A stretch of DNA of 64,000 nucleotides from Dictyobacter formicarum (GTDB lineage Bacteria; Chloroflexota; Ktedonobacteria; Ktedonobacterales; Ktedonobacteraceae). Positions within the stretch are counted from its first letter, which is position 1; each line of letters opens with the position of its first letter. The position numbers and the translations under genes were made by a program. Positions 18,324 to 27,721 of the stretch are shown piece after piece. The stretch spans positions 42,824 to 106,823 of the forward strand of contig NZ_BNJJ01000028.1 of NCBI RefSeq assembly GCF_016587435.1, read 5' to 3'. The notes under the pieces were generated by a model. The model had not been told where the DNA came from and did not search any database. It worked only from the letters and a program-made list of their open reading frames with translations.

Positions 18324-19301
18324 TTAAACAGGTCTGTATTCTTCCTGCACTCTGGGTGGCTGTTGGATACGCGCTGCCAGGAGATCAATCTCCATGCCCT
18401 CGTAGGCGGAGCGGGTAGAAGCAAACTGTTTTCGTGCCTGAGACTCTATCCAATCTAATTTGTCGTCATTATAGGATGGATCGTGGTGAAACAAAATCAG
18501 TTTTGCGACTTCTGCCTTACGAGCCATTCCCACTGCCATTTCACTGGTACTATGGCCAAAACCATGTTTTGATGCTTGGTAATCCTCATATGTATACTGG
18601 GCATCATGGATTAACAGATCCGCGCCGCGTACAAAGTTGACGCAGGCCGAGGGATAATGATCTTTCCACTCGACATCGGTACAATAGACCAGGCTGCGAC
18701 CAGCATATTCAACGCGATATATCATGAGTCCATCAGGGCCGTGGTTGGCCGTGTAGTGCGTCGATACGCGTATCTCGGTTGTGGCCCTATCATATTCGTT
18801 ATGCCTGCCAATGCAAGGAGTGTCCTCTCCGTGATGCCAGGTAATGGCTTCACCCCGGGTCAGTGTATGAAACAGGCGAGTCGAAGGGAGTGTGCGCATA
18901 TCTACCGGGAAATAGGGAGAAGACATAAGCGGGGTGATCAATTGTTCAACGGTCCGGCCCGCGAGTGAAGGTCCAAACAGGTAAAGGGTGCTACGACCCT
19001 CAAATAAGGGCGCGAAGAAAGGGAAACCTGTAAGATGGTCGCCGTGACCATGGGTGAGCAACAAGGAGATAGTGAGATTGCCGCTTGAGCGATGTAAAAG
19101 ATCCCGCCCTAAACCAATAATGCCGCTACCAGCATCAAAGATAAGGATGTGTTTTCCTACCTGTACCTCGACACAAGCGGTATTTCCTCCATGCCGGATC
19201 GTATGTAATCCTGGTGTTGGATAGCTGCCACGCACACCCCAAAAGCGGACAAGAAAATGCGCTTGTTGCTCTGTCGTGATCAATCTGTATTCCTGTTGCA
19301 T
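18324..19301 (-). CDS. MBL-fold metallo-hydrolase
   Basis: 325-residue metallo-beta-lactamase-fold protein. The zinc motif THGHGDHLTG (HxHxDH) lies at about residue 81, further ligands lie in the LLIHDAQYT and FGHSTSEMAVG regions, and the N terminus RFWGVRGSYPTPG is typical of the cyclic-nucleotide phosphodiesterase/PhnP-like branch. The substrate is unknown; a phosphodiester or lactone is likely. The next gene upstream is the cyclase-domain regulator, 45 bases away on the same strand, so nucleotide turnover is conceivable. It is also the neighbour of the candidate precursor gene. Confidence 0.85.
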   Translation of the reverse strand: MQQEYRLITTEQQAHFLVRFWGVRGSYPTPGLHTIRHGGNTACVEVQVGKHILIFDAGSGIIGLGRDLLHRSSGNLTISLLLTHGHGDHLTGFPFFAPLFEGRSTLYLFGPSLAGRTVEQLITPLMSSPYFPVDMRTLPSTRLFHTLTRGEAITWHHGEDTPCIGRHNEYDRATTEIRVSTHYTANHGPDGLMIYRVEYAGRSLVYCTDVEWKDHYPSACVNFVRGADLLIHDAQYTYEDYQASKHGFGHSTSEMAVGMARKAEVAKLILFHHDPSYNDDKLDWIESQARKQFASTRSAYEGMEIDLLAARIQQPPRVQEEYRPV

Positions 19302-19345
19302 AACCTCTCCATGATCCTTCTTCAGATGTATGCGGCTTTACTGTC

Positions 19346-22012
19346 TCAATCATCGTTCAGGCCGATCTGCCCTTGCAGAAAAGTGATGGCCTCCTCCAGA
19401 GTCATGCGGCTTCCTGTTTCCCAGGCGCTCTTCGCTTCGTCTTCTCCCAGGGTAGACCAGGCCAGATCGAGTCTTTGTTTTCTTCCCTCTTCCCACCAGT
19501 CCGGGATAACGGTGAAGCCGAGATTGGTCCGTTGCGACATCACAGCACCTGCCAGGTAAAGCGCGGATTGTGCTTTTCCTTGAACGGATAGGGTCATGGC
19601 CAGCCCTTCAAGTGAGGACATGATATTCGCCATTTCTTTCAGTTCCCGGGCCAGTCTGAGGGCGCGTTTATAATAAGAGATCGCCACGCTATACTCTTCG
19701 TTCCAGAGCGCTGTATCTGCTAAACCGTGGTTGGTAAATATCTGAAGATAGGTGATGTTTAAGGTTGCAGCTATGGTGTGGGCTTGCTCGTATGCTGCGC
19801 GCGCTGCTGTAAAGTCGTGTTGACCACAGGAAGCCTGCCCGATATTGAGTAAGGTAAGACAGATCTGCTCTTCGTCTTTGACGGCTTTCTGCATATGCAA
19901 TGCCAGCAACTCTTCAGCCCGCTGGCGGGCACTTGCATAGTCTCCCTGTAAGCGTTCAGCGGCGATCAGGCTTTGTAACCCGCGCATGACAGCTGCGCTG
20001 TCTCCCAGTTCCTGCCAGATTTCCAGCCCTTGTTCGATCAGGGATTTGCCGGTCTGGAGGTCTCGCTGTATCAGGGCAAAATTTCCGGCACGGATTAAAG
20101 CTCGTGCCCGATTGATGCTACGACTGGATGGCAAAGCCAGGGCCGCTGTTAGATGTTCTTGTCCTTCCCTGATATGCAGGCGTGTCAGCCAGAATTCGCT
20201 GAGTGCGCCAGCTATTTGCAAGTATCTTTCGTCATCTTCACCATGTGTGTGTGTGCGTATATAACCGAGTGCGGCCCACAGGTTATCGTGTTCTACATCC
20301 AGGTGTTGAAACCATGTCGCCTGTTGTTCGAGGTCTGAGGCACTGGCCTGCTCTGCCAGTGAGAAAAAGTAGGTAAAGTGTTTCTCCTGAATGGTTTCCA
20401 GTTCTCCGCGTTCAACCAGATGTTCATGAGCATATTCGCGCAATGTCTCGAAGAGGCGATAGCGTAACCCGCCCTGTTCGTCCTCTACTTTTACTACGAG
20501 CGACTTATCTACCAACTGGATAAGGAGATCGAGAACATCGATGTCCATCACAATATGATCGTCGATACATATGGTTTCCATGGCTTCCGAGTCCCATCCG
20601 CGAGCGAAGACCGAGAGGCGCGTGAAGAGTGTTCGCTCGGCTTCGCTGAGCAGGTTATAGCTCCAGTCGATCAATGCTCGCAATGTTTGTTGCCGTGGCA
20701 GTGCTGTACGGCTTCCTCCTGTAAGCAATTGAAGCCTTTTTTCAATCCGGCTGAGAATATGCTCAACGTTTAACACTTTCAATCGCACTACCGCTAATTC
20801 GATAGCGAGCGGAATGCCATCAAGCCTCAGGCAGAGCTGCGCCACGGCTGGCGCGTTCTGATTGGTCATCTGAAAACCAGGCTGTACGGCTACGGCGCGT
20901 TCAATGAATAGCTTGACCGCTTCGTAATGCGTGAGCATTTCAGGCGAAGGCATATGGTGCAGATCTGGAAGCGAGAGGGGTGGAACAGGCCAGGTCATTT
21001 CGCCTGCGATACCGAACGCTTCACGACTGGATGCCAGGATACGTAGTTTAGGGCAGGTATGCAACAGGATATCCGCAAGCCTGGCACTGGCCTCGACCAG
21101 GTGTTCGCAGTTATCTAAGATGAGGAGCAGATGTTTGGTACGCAGGAAGTTTATCAATGTATTTTGCAGCGAGCGTCCAGGCTCTTCGCGTACACGCAGG
21201 GTGATCGCAATCGCCTGTGGCAGGAGCTGATCATCAGTGATGGGAGCCAGCTCTACCAGCCATACACCATCCTGGAAATCTGGTAATACTTCTGCCGCAG
21301 CCTGTAGCGAGAGGCGAGTCTTGCCAGTTCCTCCGGGTCCAACGAGTGTAAGGAGCCGTGGGTTTGGAGATTCCAGCAGGCGCACAATCTCTTTTAGTTC
21401 TTGTTTGCGTCCTATAAAGCTGGTGAGCTGGATCGGCAGGTTGTGACTTTGGGTACCCAGGGTTTTAAGCGTGGGAAATTCGGTCGGGAGTCCATCGATG
21501 TCGACCTGGTAAATGTGCTCTGAATGTTGCAGGTCTTTCAGCCGATGTTCGCCTAAATCGCGGAGTTGAATCTCTTTCGGCAGGTCATATTCCACCAGTA
21601 TACGTGTGGCTTCTGAAATTAAGATCTGACCGCCGTGCCCGGCTGCTCCAATACGGGCCGCACGATGCGCATCCAATCCAACATAGTCATCTCCGGCCAG
21701 GGTCGGTTCACCTGTATGCAGCCCCATGCGCACATATATTTTTACCGTATCTGACCAGGCGTGTGCTAACAACGCACGCTGCGCTGCCGCGGCAGCGGAC
21801 AGGGCATCCGACGCACGTGCGAAGGCCACGAAAAAGGAATCCCCCTGCGTATTTACTTCGCAACCATGCCATTCACTAATAGCCTGGCGTAACAGCTGAT
21901 GATGGTGAGAGAGCGCATCTGAGTAACGAGGGCCCAGCTGCTGGAGGAGGTTCGTTGAGCCTTCGATGTCCGTATAGAGAAATGTGACCGTACCCGTTGG
22001 CAACTCAGGCAT
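19346..22012 (-). CDS. Adenylate-cyclase-domain / NB-ARC ATPase / TPR regulator
   Basis: 888 residues. Residues 1 to about 170 form a class III nucleotide cyclase domain with metal-binding Asp in FLYTDIEGST and GDSFFVAF. An AfsR/LuxR-type STAND ATPase starts at FIGRKQELKEI (about 198), with Walker A GPGGTGKTRL (about 227) and Walker B LLILDNCEHL. From about residue 590 there are TPR-like helical repeats. No helix-turn-helix is visible, so output is probably cyclic nucleotide or protein contact. A Crp/Fnr protein is encoded in the divergent arm of the cluster and could respond to it. Confidence 0.88.
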   Translation of the reverse strand: MPELPTGTVTFLYTDIEGSTNLLQQLGPRYSDALSHHHQLLRQAISEWHGCEVNTQGDSFFVAFARASDALSAAAAAQRALLAHAWSDTVKIYVRMGLHTGEPTLAGDDYVGLDAHRAARIGAAGHGGQILISEATRILVEYDLPKEIQLRDLGEHRLKDLQHSEHIYQVDIDGLPTEFPTLKTLGTQSHNLPIQLTSFIGRKQELKEIVRLLESPNPRLLTLVGPGGTGKTRLSLQAAAEVLPDFQDGVWLVELAPITDDQLLPQAIAITLRVREEPGRSLQNTLINFLRTKHLLLILDNCEHLVEASARLADILLHTCPKLRILASSREAFGIAGEMTWPVPPLSLPDLHHMPSPEMLTHYEAVKLFIERAVAVQPGFQMTNQNAPAVAQLCLRLDGIPLAIELAVVRLKVLNVEHILSRIEKRLQLLTGGSRTALPRQQTLRALIDWSYNLLSEAERTLFTRLSVFARGWDSEAMETICIDDHIVMDIDVLDLLIQLVDKSLVVKVEDEQGGLRYRLFETLREYAHEHLVERGELETIQEKHFTYFFSLAEQASASDLEQQATWFQHLDVEHDNLWAALGYIRTHTHGEDDERYLQIAGALSEFWLTRLHIREGQEHLTAALALPSSRSINRARALIRAGNFALIQRDLQTGKSLIEQGLEIWQELGDSAAVMRGLQSLIAAERLQGDYASARQRAEELLALHMQKAVKDEEQICLTLLNIGQASCGQHDFTAARAAYEQAHTIAATLNITYLQIFTNHGLADTALWNEEYSVAISYYKRALRLARELKEMANIMSSLEGLAMTLSVQGKAQSALYLAGAVMSQRTNLGFTVIPDWWEEGRKQRLDLAWSTLGEDEAKSAWETGSRMTLEEAITFLQGQIGLNDD

Positions 22013-22060
22013 GACAAGGTATTCCCTTCCTTTATTACTCCAGGCACGCTGCTCGACGAT

Positions 22061-22957
22061 TTACGGCTGCTGGCTGGTCCACCCATGAAGCGGAGTTATT
22101 TTTGAGTGTAAAAACCTCCCCAGACTTTGTAGCAGTGTCCGACAGAGCTCTCTTTCACTCTCACCAAGCCAGACGATTTCCTGTAAAAATATCGCGAATT
22201 CCAGCGCCTGTTTCACACTTGTATCATCTTCTATTTGCTCATAGAATGTGTGAGCCAGTTGCAATATCTGTTCATGGGAGTGTTGTGCGTCTCGATCAGT
22301 TGATCGAAATAAGTCACTGAATAGTCTTGTCAGGTAGTGATGGGTATGCGAGAGCTCAATAGCTATGGCTGCTTGATTGGCAAATGAACTTACCAGACTC
22401 ATATCATGCTCATCAAAAGGTTCGTTGTTCTCTTTATCGAGCAGCTCTAATACGCCGATAACCTGATCCTGGTAGAAGAGTGGCACACACAAAATACTGT
22501 CTGGCACGTAGCCGATGCTCCTGGATATATCACTGGCATGCTGAGGATTGGTACCCGCGCCTGTAATGGCTATTGGCTGGCCGCTCACCGCTACAAGGCC
22601 AGCTATACCGTGGCCTAGAGGCAGGCGATATTGGGAGACTTCGGCTGCCTTCGGGCCGGTGGCAACTTCAAATACGAGTTCCTGCGCTTTGGTGTCGATG
22701 ATGAAGAGCGAGGCTGCCCGCGCCGACATGACGGTCGCGGCGGTTTGAACGATCATATCGAGGAGATGGTGGTGCGTGATAGGGTCAGCGATGGTCTTTG
22801 TGGATACTGTAAGGCAATAGATATCGCGGAGTGTCTCCAGTTGTCGGGCATCTTCAAGCCGCTGTTGGAGTTCTTCAATACGTTGCTTTTGTTGCTTGAT
22901 AACCTGGTATGCCTGTGCCAGGTCATCAGCGGATCCAGAAAGAGCATCCTGACTCAT
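22061..22957 (-). CDS. GAF-domain sensor protein
   Basis: 298 residues: a short coiled coil (YQVIKQQKQRIEELQQRL), then one GAF domain (about residues 55-205) with AARAASLFIID, LPLGHGIAGLVA and CVPLFYQDQVIGVLELLDK, and a helical C-terminal part. No kinase, cyclase or phosphatase output domain is present. It lies 48 bases upstream of the cyclase/NB-ARC gene on the same strand, so it may act as its partner. Confidence 0.85.
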   Translation of the reverse strand: MSQDALSGSADDLAQAYQVIKQQKQRIEELQQRLEDARQLETLRDIYCLTVSTKTIADPITHHHLLDMIVQTAATVMSARAASLFIIDTKAQELVFEVATGPKAAEVSQYRLPLGHGIAGLVAVSGQPIAITGAGTNPQHASDISRSIGYVPDSILCVPLFYQDQVIGVLELLDKENNEPFDEHDMSLVSSFANQAAIAIELSHTHHYLTRLFSDLFRSTDRDAQHSHEQILQLAHTFYEQIEDDTSVKQALEFAIFLQEIVWLGESERELCRTLLQSLGRFLHSKITPLHGWTSQQP

Positions 22958-23099
22958 CGATATGTTTCCTTACAACGCCTGGATAGAGCAGGCTTTTTCC
23001 TCGCTAATAGTTGACCTACGATGTTGTCTGTATCTGTCGCCTGGAGGTCAATGACCCCAGGCGCGTAAACCTTGCCGTGCATACGATCAGTTTCAGGAG

Positions 23100-23789
23100 T
23101 TACACCTGTCCCACTGGTTCAAGCTGTTCCACTACTTCTCTCAATGATTGAGCGGCAAGATGAACCGTCTGGATGGCACTGACGGTTATGACCGCTGTGT
23201 CTGACGGGGTGAGAGGCAGTTTGTCAAGCATTTTATTCATATCGTCTCGATGGTGAATATCAAGGTTGGCATGCTTGATGAGGGTGCGGAACGCCTCGCG
23301 TGGAAAACCGGTCTTTAGACGGATATCATCGATCATTTCCAGCGTATTTGGATATCCTTCCATGACCGCGATATATCCAAGCAGGGCGATGGGGTGATAA
23401 TGGTAAATCCAGTAATATTGTGAGCCGACCATTTCGGAGACGGTAGACGATGGTATTCTTTTCAGTATGCTTGCACGGTCGGCGCCAAGCACTTCTAGAT
23501 CGTCGAGCAACCAGTCATCATGATGGAGTTCCTCGCGAATATGTTTGGAAAGGTAGTCCGCAAAACCCGCTGCGGCGGGATCTTTATCTGCGATGGCTGA
23601 TGCACGTTCGAGGGATGTTTCCATGAGGGGGACGCTCGCCCGCATCATGGTATGCAGTGTAAAGAGATAATCTGTGTAGAGGTTGGCGATTTGTGGATGT
23701 GTCAGCAGGGTGGCTGCTGCTGATTGTAACTCTCCGAGGGTCAACCTGATCTTGTAACGCAATTGCTGGCTGTTACTGAAGGCGTTCAT
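23100..23789 (-). CDS. Haem-oxygenase-fold (TenA/PqqC-like) putative diiron oxidase
   Basis: 229 residues, all helical. Candidate metal ligands are EELHHDDW (E-x2-H), VMEGYP (Glu) and HANLDIHHRDDM (H-x3-D-x2-H). This arrangement fits the haem-oxygenase-like diiron oxidase (HDO) group, which oxidises amino-acid-derived substrates in many biosynthetic clusters; TenA or PqqC relatives without metal are alternatives. It ends 15 bases from the start region of the radical SAM gene on the same strand, so the two are probably co-transcribed and act in one pathway. Confidence 0.78.
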   Translation of the reverse strand: MNAFSNSQQLRYKIRLTLGELQSAAATLLTHPQIANLYTDYLFTLHTMMRASVPLMETSLERASAIADKDPAAAGFADYLSKHIREELHHDDWLLDDLEVLGADRASILKRIPSSTVSEMVGSQYYWIYHYHPIALLGYIAVMEGYPNTLEMIDDIRLKTGFPREAFRTLIKHANLDIHHRDDMNKMLDKLPLTPSDTAVITVSAIQTVHLAAQSLREVVEQLEPVGQV

Positions 23790-23803
23790 TGATGCGTTCC
23801 TCT

Positions 23804-24889
23804 CTAAAGAGATGCGATCTCTTGCTCTTTATATCCCAGTTTTACGAGGTGTGCGTAGGCCGCAATATCAGAGTAGGCAGCGTGCCGTTGTTCTTGCAGC
23901 ATTGTGAGCTGTCGTTCAAGATACCCTGTGCTTGGGCGCGCCATGATCTCTTCTATGCGCTGTGTGATGACTGGATCATCTGGTAGCTTACGGCAGGTTT
24001 GGCAATAGCCCTCACAGGCTACTTTCCCGCTGCCATACTGCTGGTTTAGATATAGTGGACCGAAGGTGCGGAGGGCGCGATACAGAGATGTCTGCAGGTG
24101 ACGATCTCTGATTGTTTGCCAATCCTCTGTCACAATATGGCCCAGGCGCAGATGCGGTGCATGAATCCCGTCGACGACATCCTCGTTACAGCAGGCTGTG
24201 ATTGTACCGTCCCAGGTAACGACCGGCCAGGATATCATGACACATGGCGATGCTTCTGTTGTGGGCAGGGAGTTCGCAGGCTTGAATTGATGGGATGTTT
24301 CCATTTGCCTGGCTCGCCCTAAATATTTGATTGTCTCTACCAGCATAGGAACACGGTCACCCAGGTGCTCTCTGACACTGCTTATGACTTCAGGTAAATA
24401 AGGATCGTGTTCATTCCACCCAGCGATCTGGATGCTGACATCCTTTCCATTATCGACAAGTGTCCGCAGCACGCGCAGCACATCTACCCGTGGAACCTGG
24501 CGCTCATGGAAGATATCCAGGCTCGTCATAAGATGATCCGTTTCGTTGAGCACTTCTTCGATAAGGCGTGGTATCTTTTCCTGGCGAGCGAAGAACATGC
24601 CGGTAATCATGACAACGCGGGCACCACAGGCGTGAGACTTCTCGATAATCTGGCGCACCAACCGTGGCCGGAGCAGGGGTTCCCCACCTGACAGAAATAT
24701 GATGTCTGGTCGACTGGTTGGAGTGAGCGTATTGACAAAACGGAGTATTTCGTCTTCCGCAGCCTCCTCACTGGTGAGCGTAGAATTTGTAGAGCAGTGG
24801 TCGCAGAGTAACGGGCAGCGCCGCGTCAGCAAGAAGTAGAGCCCTCCCGCTGGCTTTGAACGCAAGGTCAGCAACTCTATGAGATGCAT
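23804..24889 (-). CDS. Radical SAM protein with SPASM-like C-terminal cysteines
   Basis: 361 residues. The cluster-binding motif RRCPLLCDHCS (C25-x3-C29-x2-C32) is followed by SGGEPLLRP, the SAM-binding GGE motif. The C-terminal part has Cys residues in TEASPCVMISW, TITACCNED and ACEGYCQTCRK, consistent with auxiliary Fe-S clusters as in SPASM/twitch enzymes that modify peptides. Found between a P450 gene and the haem-oxygenase-fold gene, all on the minus strand. A RiPP-modifying role is inferred from cluster content. Confidence 0.85.
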   Translation of the reverse strand: MHLIELLTLRSKPAGGLYFLLTRRCPLLCDHCSTNSTLTSEEAAEDEILRFVNTLTPTSRPDIIFLSGGEPLLRPRLVRQIIEKSHACGARVVMITGMFFARQEKIPRLIEEVLNETDHLMTSLDIFHERQVPRVDVLRVLRTLVDNGKDVSIQIAGWNEHDPYLPEVISSVREHLGDRVPMLVETIKYLGRARQMETSHQFKPANSLPTTEASPCVMISWPVVTWDGTITACCNEDVVDGIHAPHLRLGHIVTEDWQTIRDRHLQTSLYRALRTFGPLYLNQQYGSGKVACEGYCQTCRKLPDDPVITQRIEEIMARPSTGYLERQLTMLQEQRHAAYSDIAAYAHLVKLGYKEQEIASL

Positions 24890-25017
24890 GATGCTATACC
24901 TCCTGTGAAATGTCTAATAGGTCTGCCCTGGATACATCCTCTCATTGTAGTGTATGAATCTTCTGTTCATTGCGCTATAAAACGTTGAACAGGGCGAAAT
25001 TGTGCGCATCTCTTCGG

Positions 25018-26247
25018 TTATGTAAAAGTAATATGGAGATATTTCAGGTTATGAAAGGCAATGCTTGGTGTATATTCGTATTTTTCCAGTTGTATGTGTG
25101 GCTGAATGAGACGTTGAAGCAGGGTATTAAAGGCGAGCTCGGCTTCGAGCCGGGCAAGGGGCGAGCCAAGACAGAAGTGGGCACCATAGCCAAAGGCCAC
25201 ATGCCGATTGTCTGTGCGGCTCAGGTCAAGATGATCAGGATCGGGAAATTGCGCCGGGTCGTGGTTGGCCGCTCCCAGGCCAAGCAGCACCGACTGACCT
25301 TTTTTGATGTGCTTGCCAGCAATTTCGAGATCGACGATTGGTATGCGTTCAGTACTCTGGGTGGGACTATCATAGCGCAAGAACTCCATGACCGCCGATG
25401 AGATCAGGTCTGAATTCTGTTTGAGTTGATAAAACTGTTCTGGATTCTGCAGCAGGGCGAGCAGGCCGTTGCCGATCAGGTGGGCTGTGGTAATGTGTCC
25501 TGCCGCGATTAAGAGCGCGAAGTTCCCGAGCAGTTCGTCCTCGTTGAGACGGCCTCCCTGCTCCTCGGCATTAATCATGGCTTGCATGAGATCATCTTGA
25601 GGGTCACTCTTATGTTGATCCACAAACTTTCGGAAATAATTTGTAAACTCTGAGAAGCTCTGTAGTAAACAAATCACATGTTCGATCTGTGATTTGTTTC
25701 CATCGATCAAGGCACCGTAATCGTCTGACCATTTCACAAACTTGGCATGATCTTCCGGGGGTATACCAAGGAGGGTCGCGATGACCGTGCTGGCTAGCGG
25801 ATAGGCTAGATCGGCGATCACCTCCATGCCTCCTTTTGGCATAATGTCATCTAACAGCGTATCGACCTCGTGCTGGATAGAGGCGCGCATGTTTTCGACA
25901 ACACGTGGCGTAAAGGCTCCAGAGACGAGGCTGCGCAAGCGCGTATGGTCTGGATGGTCAAGAAAGAGCATCTGGCGATTTAGTACTCGTACAGGCTGAC
26001 CGAAGGCCGCAAGGAAATCTTCTGATTCCCAGAATGCATCTTGAAATGCACGTTTCGCAGTAAATCTGGGATCGCGTAATACGGCTATGACATCGGCGTG
26101 GCGCGTCACTACCCAGCTTTGAAAGCGCTGATCCCAGTACACTGGATCGTGCTCGCGCAATTGGTGATAGAGCAGATAGGGATTCAGCGTATATTCGGGC
26201 TGTAGCAGGTTGAGAATGCTTAATGAGCTGTCGCTTTTCTGCTGCAT
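25018..26247 (-). CDS. Cytochrome P450
   Basis: 409 residues, soluble bacterial P450. The haem-binding loop is FGYGAHFCLGSPLARLE (Cys near residue 357), the I-helix is LIAAGHITTAHLIG, with His where many have Glu/Asp, the K-helix region is EFLRYDSPTQ, and the C-helix is DHTRLRSLVSGAF. It probably hydroxylates or cross-links the cluster product. It is the first gene of the minus-strand run, opposite the protease gene across a 520-base divergent promoter region. No ferredoxin gene is adjacent. Confidence 0.93.
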   Translation of the reverse strand: MQQKSDSSLSILNLLQPEYTLNPYLLYHQLREHDPVYWDQRFQSWVVTRHADVIAVLRDPRFTAKRAFQDAFWESEDFLAAFGQPVRVLNRQMLFLDHPDHTRLRSLVSGAFTPRVVENMRASIQHEVDTLLDDIMPKGGMEVIADLAYPLASTVIATLLGIPPEDHAKFVKWSDDYGALIDGNKSQIEHVICLLQSFSEFTNYFRKFVDQHKSDPQDDLMQAMINAEEQGGRLNEDELLGNFALLIAAGHITTAHLIGNGLLALLQNPEQFYQLKQNSDLISSAVMEFLRYDSPTQSTERIPIVDLEIAGKHIKKGQSVLLGLGAANHDPAQFPDPDHLDLSRTDNRHVAFGYGAHFCLGSPLARLEAELAFNTLLQRLIQPHIQLEKYEYTPSIAFHNLKYLHITFT

Positions 26248-26768
26248 TGCTGTTACTTCTCCCAGGATGTGGATGCTGCCAGGCCTTATTCTTCCTGCAA
26301 GGATAGAATAGGGTTCCTCTGCTAGTAGCGTACCAATGCAGATCCACAGAACACAATAAAATATTAAACACTGCGATTTTTTCTTGCTCTAATCCAGGCA
26401 GTGGAGGAGTACTACACCTATTATGGGTTTAAGATGTAAAATATTTTAAACATGCTTGAGAATTGCTATACTTGATATTTTGTAAAGCATGTGTTAGTAT
26501 TTTTTTGTGATCAAGCTTACTATAATTGTATTTAGTGATTTTGGTTAATATCGTGCCTTATCCTTGTTTTCCTTTACAGATGAAGTGCACGAGTTTGCGC
26601 ACCATAGGTGCATGCAGGGAAGAATGGGGAATCCTGCGTTGTCCGCGCCCGGTTCTAATGGATTGAGGAGGGGCAAGCATACTCTACAACACTCTAGCGC
26701 TCACGCTAGATATTTTCATGCTCTTGAGTACTGGTCGAGCAGCATGATGAGAAATCAGGAGGAGTAAG
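26248..26768. promoter_or_regulatory. Divergent control region between P450 and protease genes
   Basis: No convincing gene. AT-rich dyads lie at 26353-26370 (ACAATAAAATATTAAACA, the same 18 bases as at 18313-18330) and 26435-26454 (TGTAAAATATTTTAAACA core). A TATACT box follows at about 26468. A TCTAGCG/CGCTAGA hairpin with T-rich tail lies at 26693-26715, and GGAGGAG at 26758-26764 is the site for the GTG start at 26769. The dyads could be bound by the cluster's Crp/Fnr protein. Confidence 0.45.
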
Positions 26769-27614
26769 GTGAATTCTTCATGGAGCAAGCCATTTACTAC
26801 CACGAACTTACAATACTTTCACACCTTGCCTGCAATAGAGGACATTACCCCGGATTGGGCATGGGGAGGTAGTACAGGTAAAGGTATTAAAGTTGCTGTC
26901 ATTGATAGCGGTGTAGATGCGAGCCATCCAGCATTGAGTGGGGGAGTTAATGGGTATATGGCTATTCGCGAAAGGCCCGATGGGCTGATTTACGATACCG
27001 AACCCCATGAAGATGATTATGGTCATGGCACTGCTTGTGCTGGTATCATTCGTAGCTTCGCTCCGGAGTGTGAAATTTATAGTGTAAAAGTGCTGGGGCC
27101 AGCTCTGGCCGGGCGTGGGAGTATCTTTACTGCCGGGTTACGCTGGGCTATTGAGAATGGCATGCATATTTGTAATTTGAGCCTGGGAACACCAAAAAAG
27201 GATTTCCTGGCCCCTTTGCACGAACTGGCTGATCTTGCTTATTTTCGCAATATTATGCTCGTCGCCTCCGCCAATAATATGACGCTTCCTCTCTTTCCCT
27301 CTATTTTTGCTTCTGTTTTCTCGGTGGCGTCTCACGATATCAATGATCCGTATGTATTTTATTATAATCCGAGTCCGCCCGTTGAATTTGGTGCGCTTGG
27401 AATCAATGTGCGGGTTCCCTGGTTGAATGGCAGCTGGACGACAACGACCGGCAACAGCTTCGCTACTCCGCACATCGCCGGCATCATCACCTTGATTGTC
27501 GGTAAACATCATGGCATTACCCCTTTTCAGGTAAAAACTATCCTGCATGCCCTGTCGAGTAATACTGCTCATACGATGCCCACGGACCGGGTTCAGGCAC
27601 AGAAGGATGGATAA
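26769..27614 (+). CDS. Subtilisin-like serine protease (S8 family)
   Basis: 281 residues. The catalytic triad is visible: Asp in KVAVIDSGVDASHP, His in DYGHGTACAGII, Ser in GNSFATPHIAG; the oxyanion Asn is in VASANNM. The start is GTG with a strong GGAGGAG site. There is no signal peptide, so it is probably cytoplasmic, as expected for a protease that removes the leader of a modified peptide. It is the first gene of the plus-strand arm. Cleavage of the candidate precursor is an inference. Confidence 0.9.
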   Translation: MNSSWSKPFTTTNLQYFHTLPAIEDITPDWAWGGSTGKGIKVAVIDSGVDASHPALSGGVNGYMAIRERPDGLIYDTEPHEDDYGHGTACAGIIRSFAPECEIYSVKVLGPALAGRGSIFTAGLRWAIENGMHICNLSLGTPKKDFLAPLHELADLAYFRNIMLVASANNMTLPLFPSIFASVFSVASHDINDPYVFYYNPSPPVEFGALGINVRVPWLNGSWTTTTGNSFATPHIAGIITLIVGKHHGITPFQVKTILHALSSNTAHTMPTDRVQAQKDG

Positions 27615-27721
27615 TTTTGAGCATTTGTTACGGTGTGGTGATACGTTCCAGTGACTACTGAGGAACTTCAACTCATAGTGAAAATGCGCTTCCTAACGCG
27701 GCTCTGAGGAGACGATAACCG

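Noticed and set aside
26564..26767. 67-residue frame just before the protease, considered as a precursor peptide
   Set aside because: No ribosome binding site, His-rich composition without leader features, and it overlaps a hairpin and the protease's own site.
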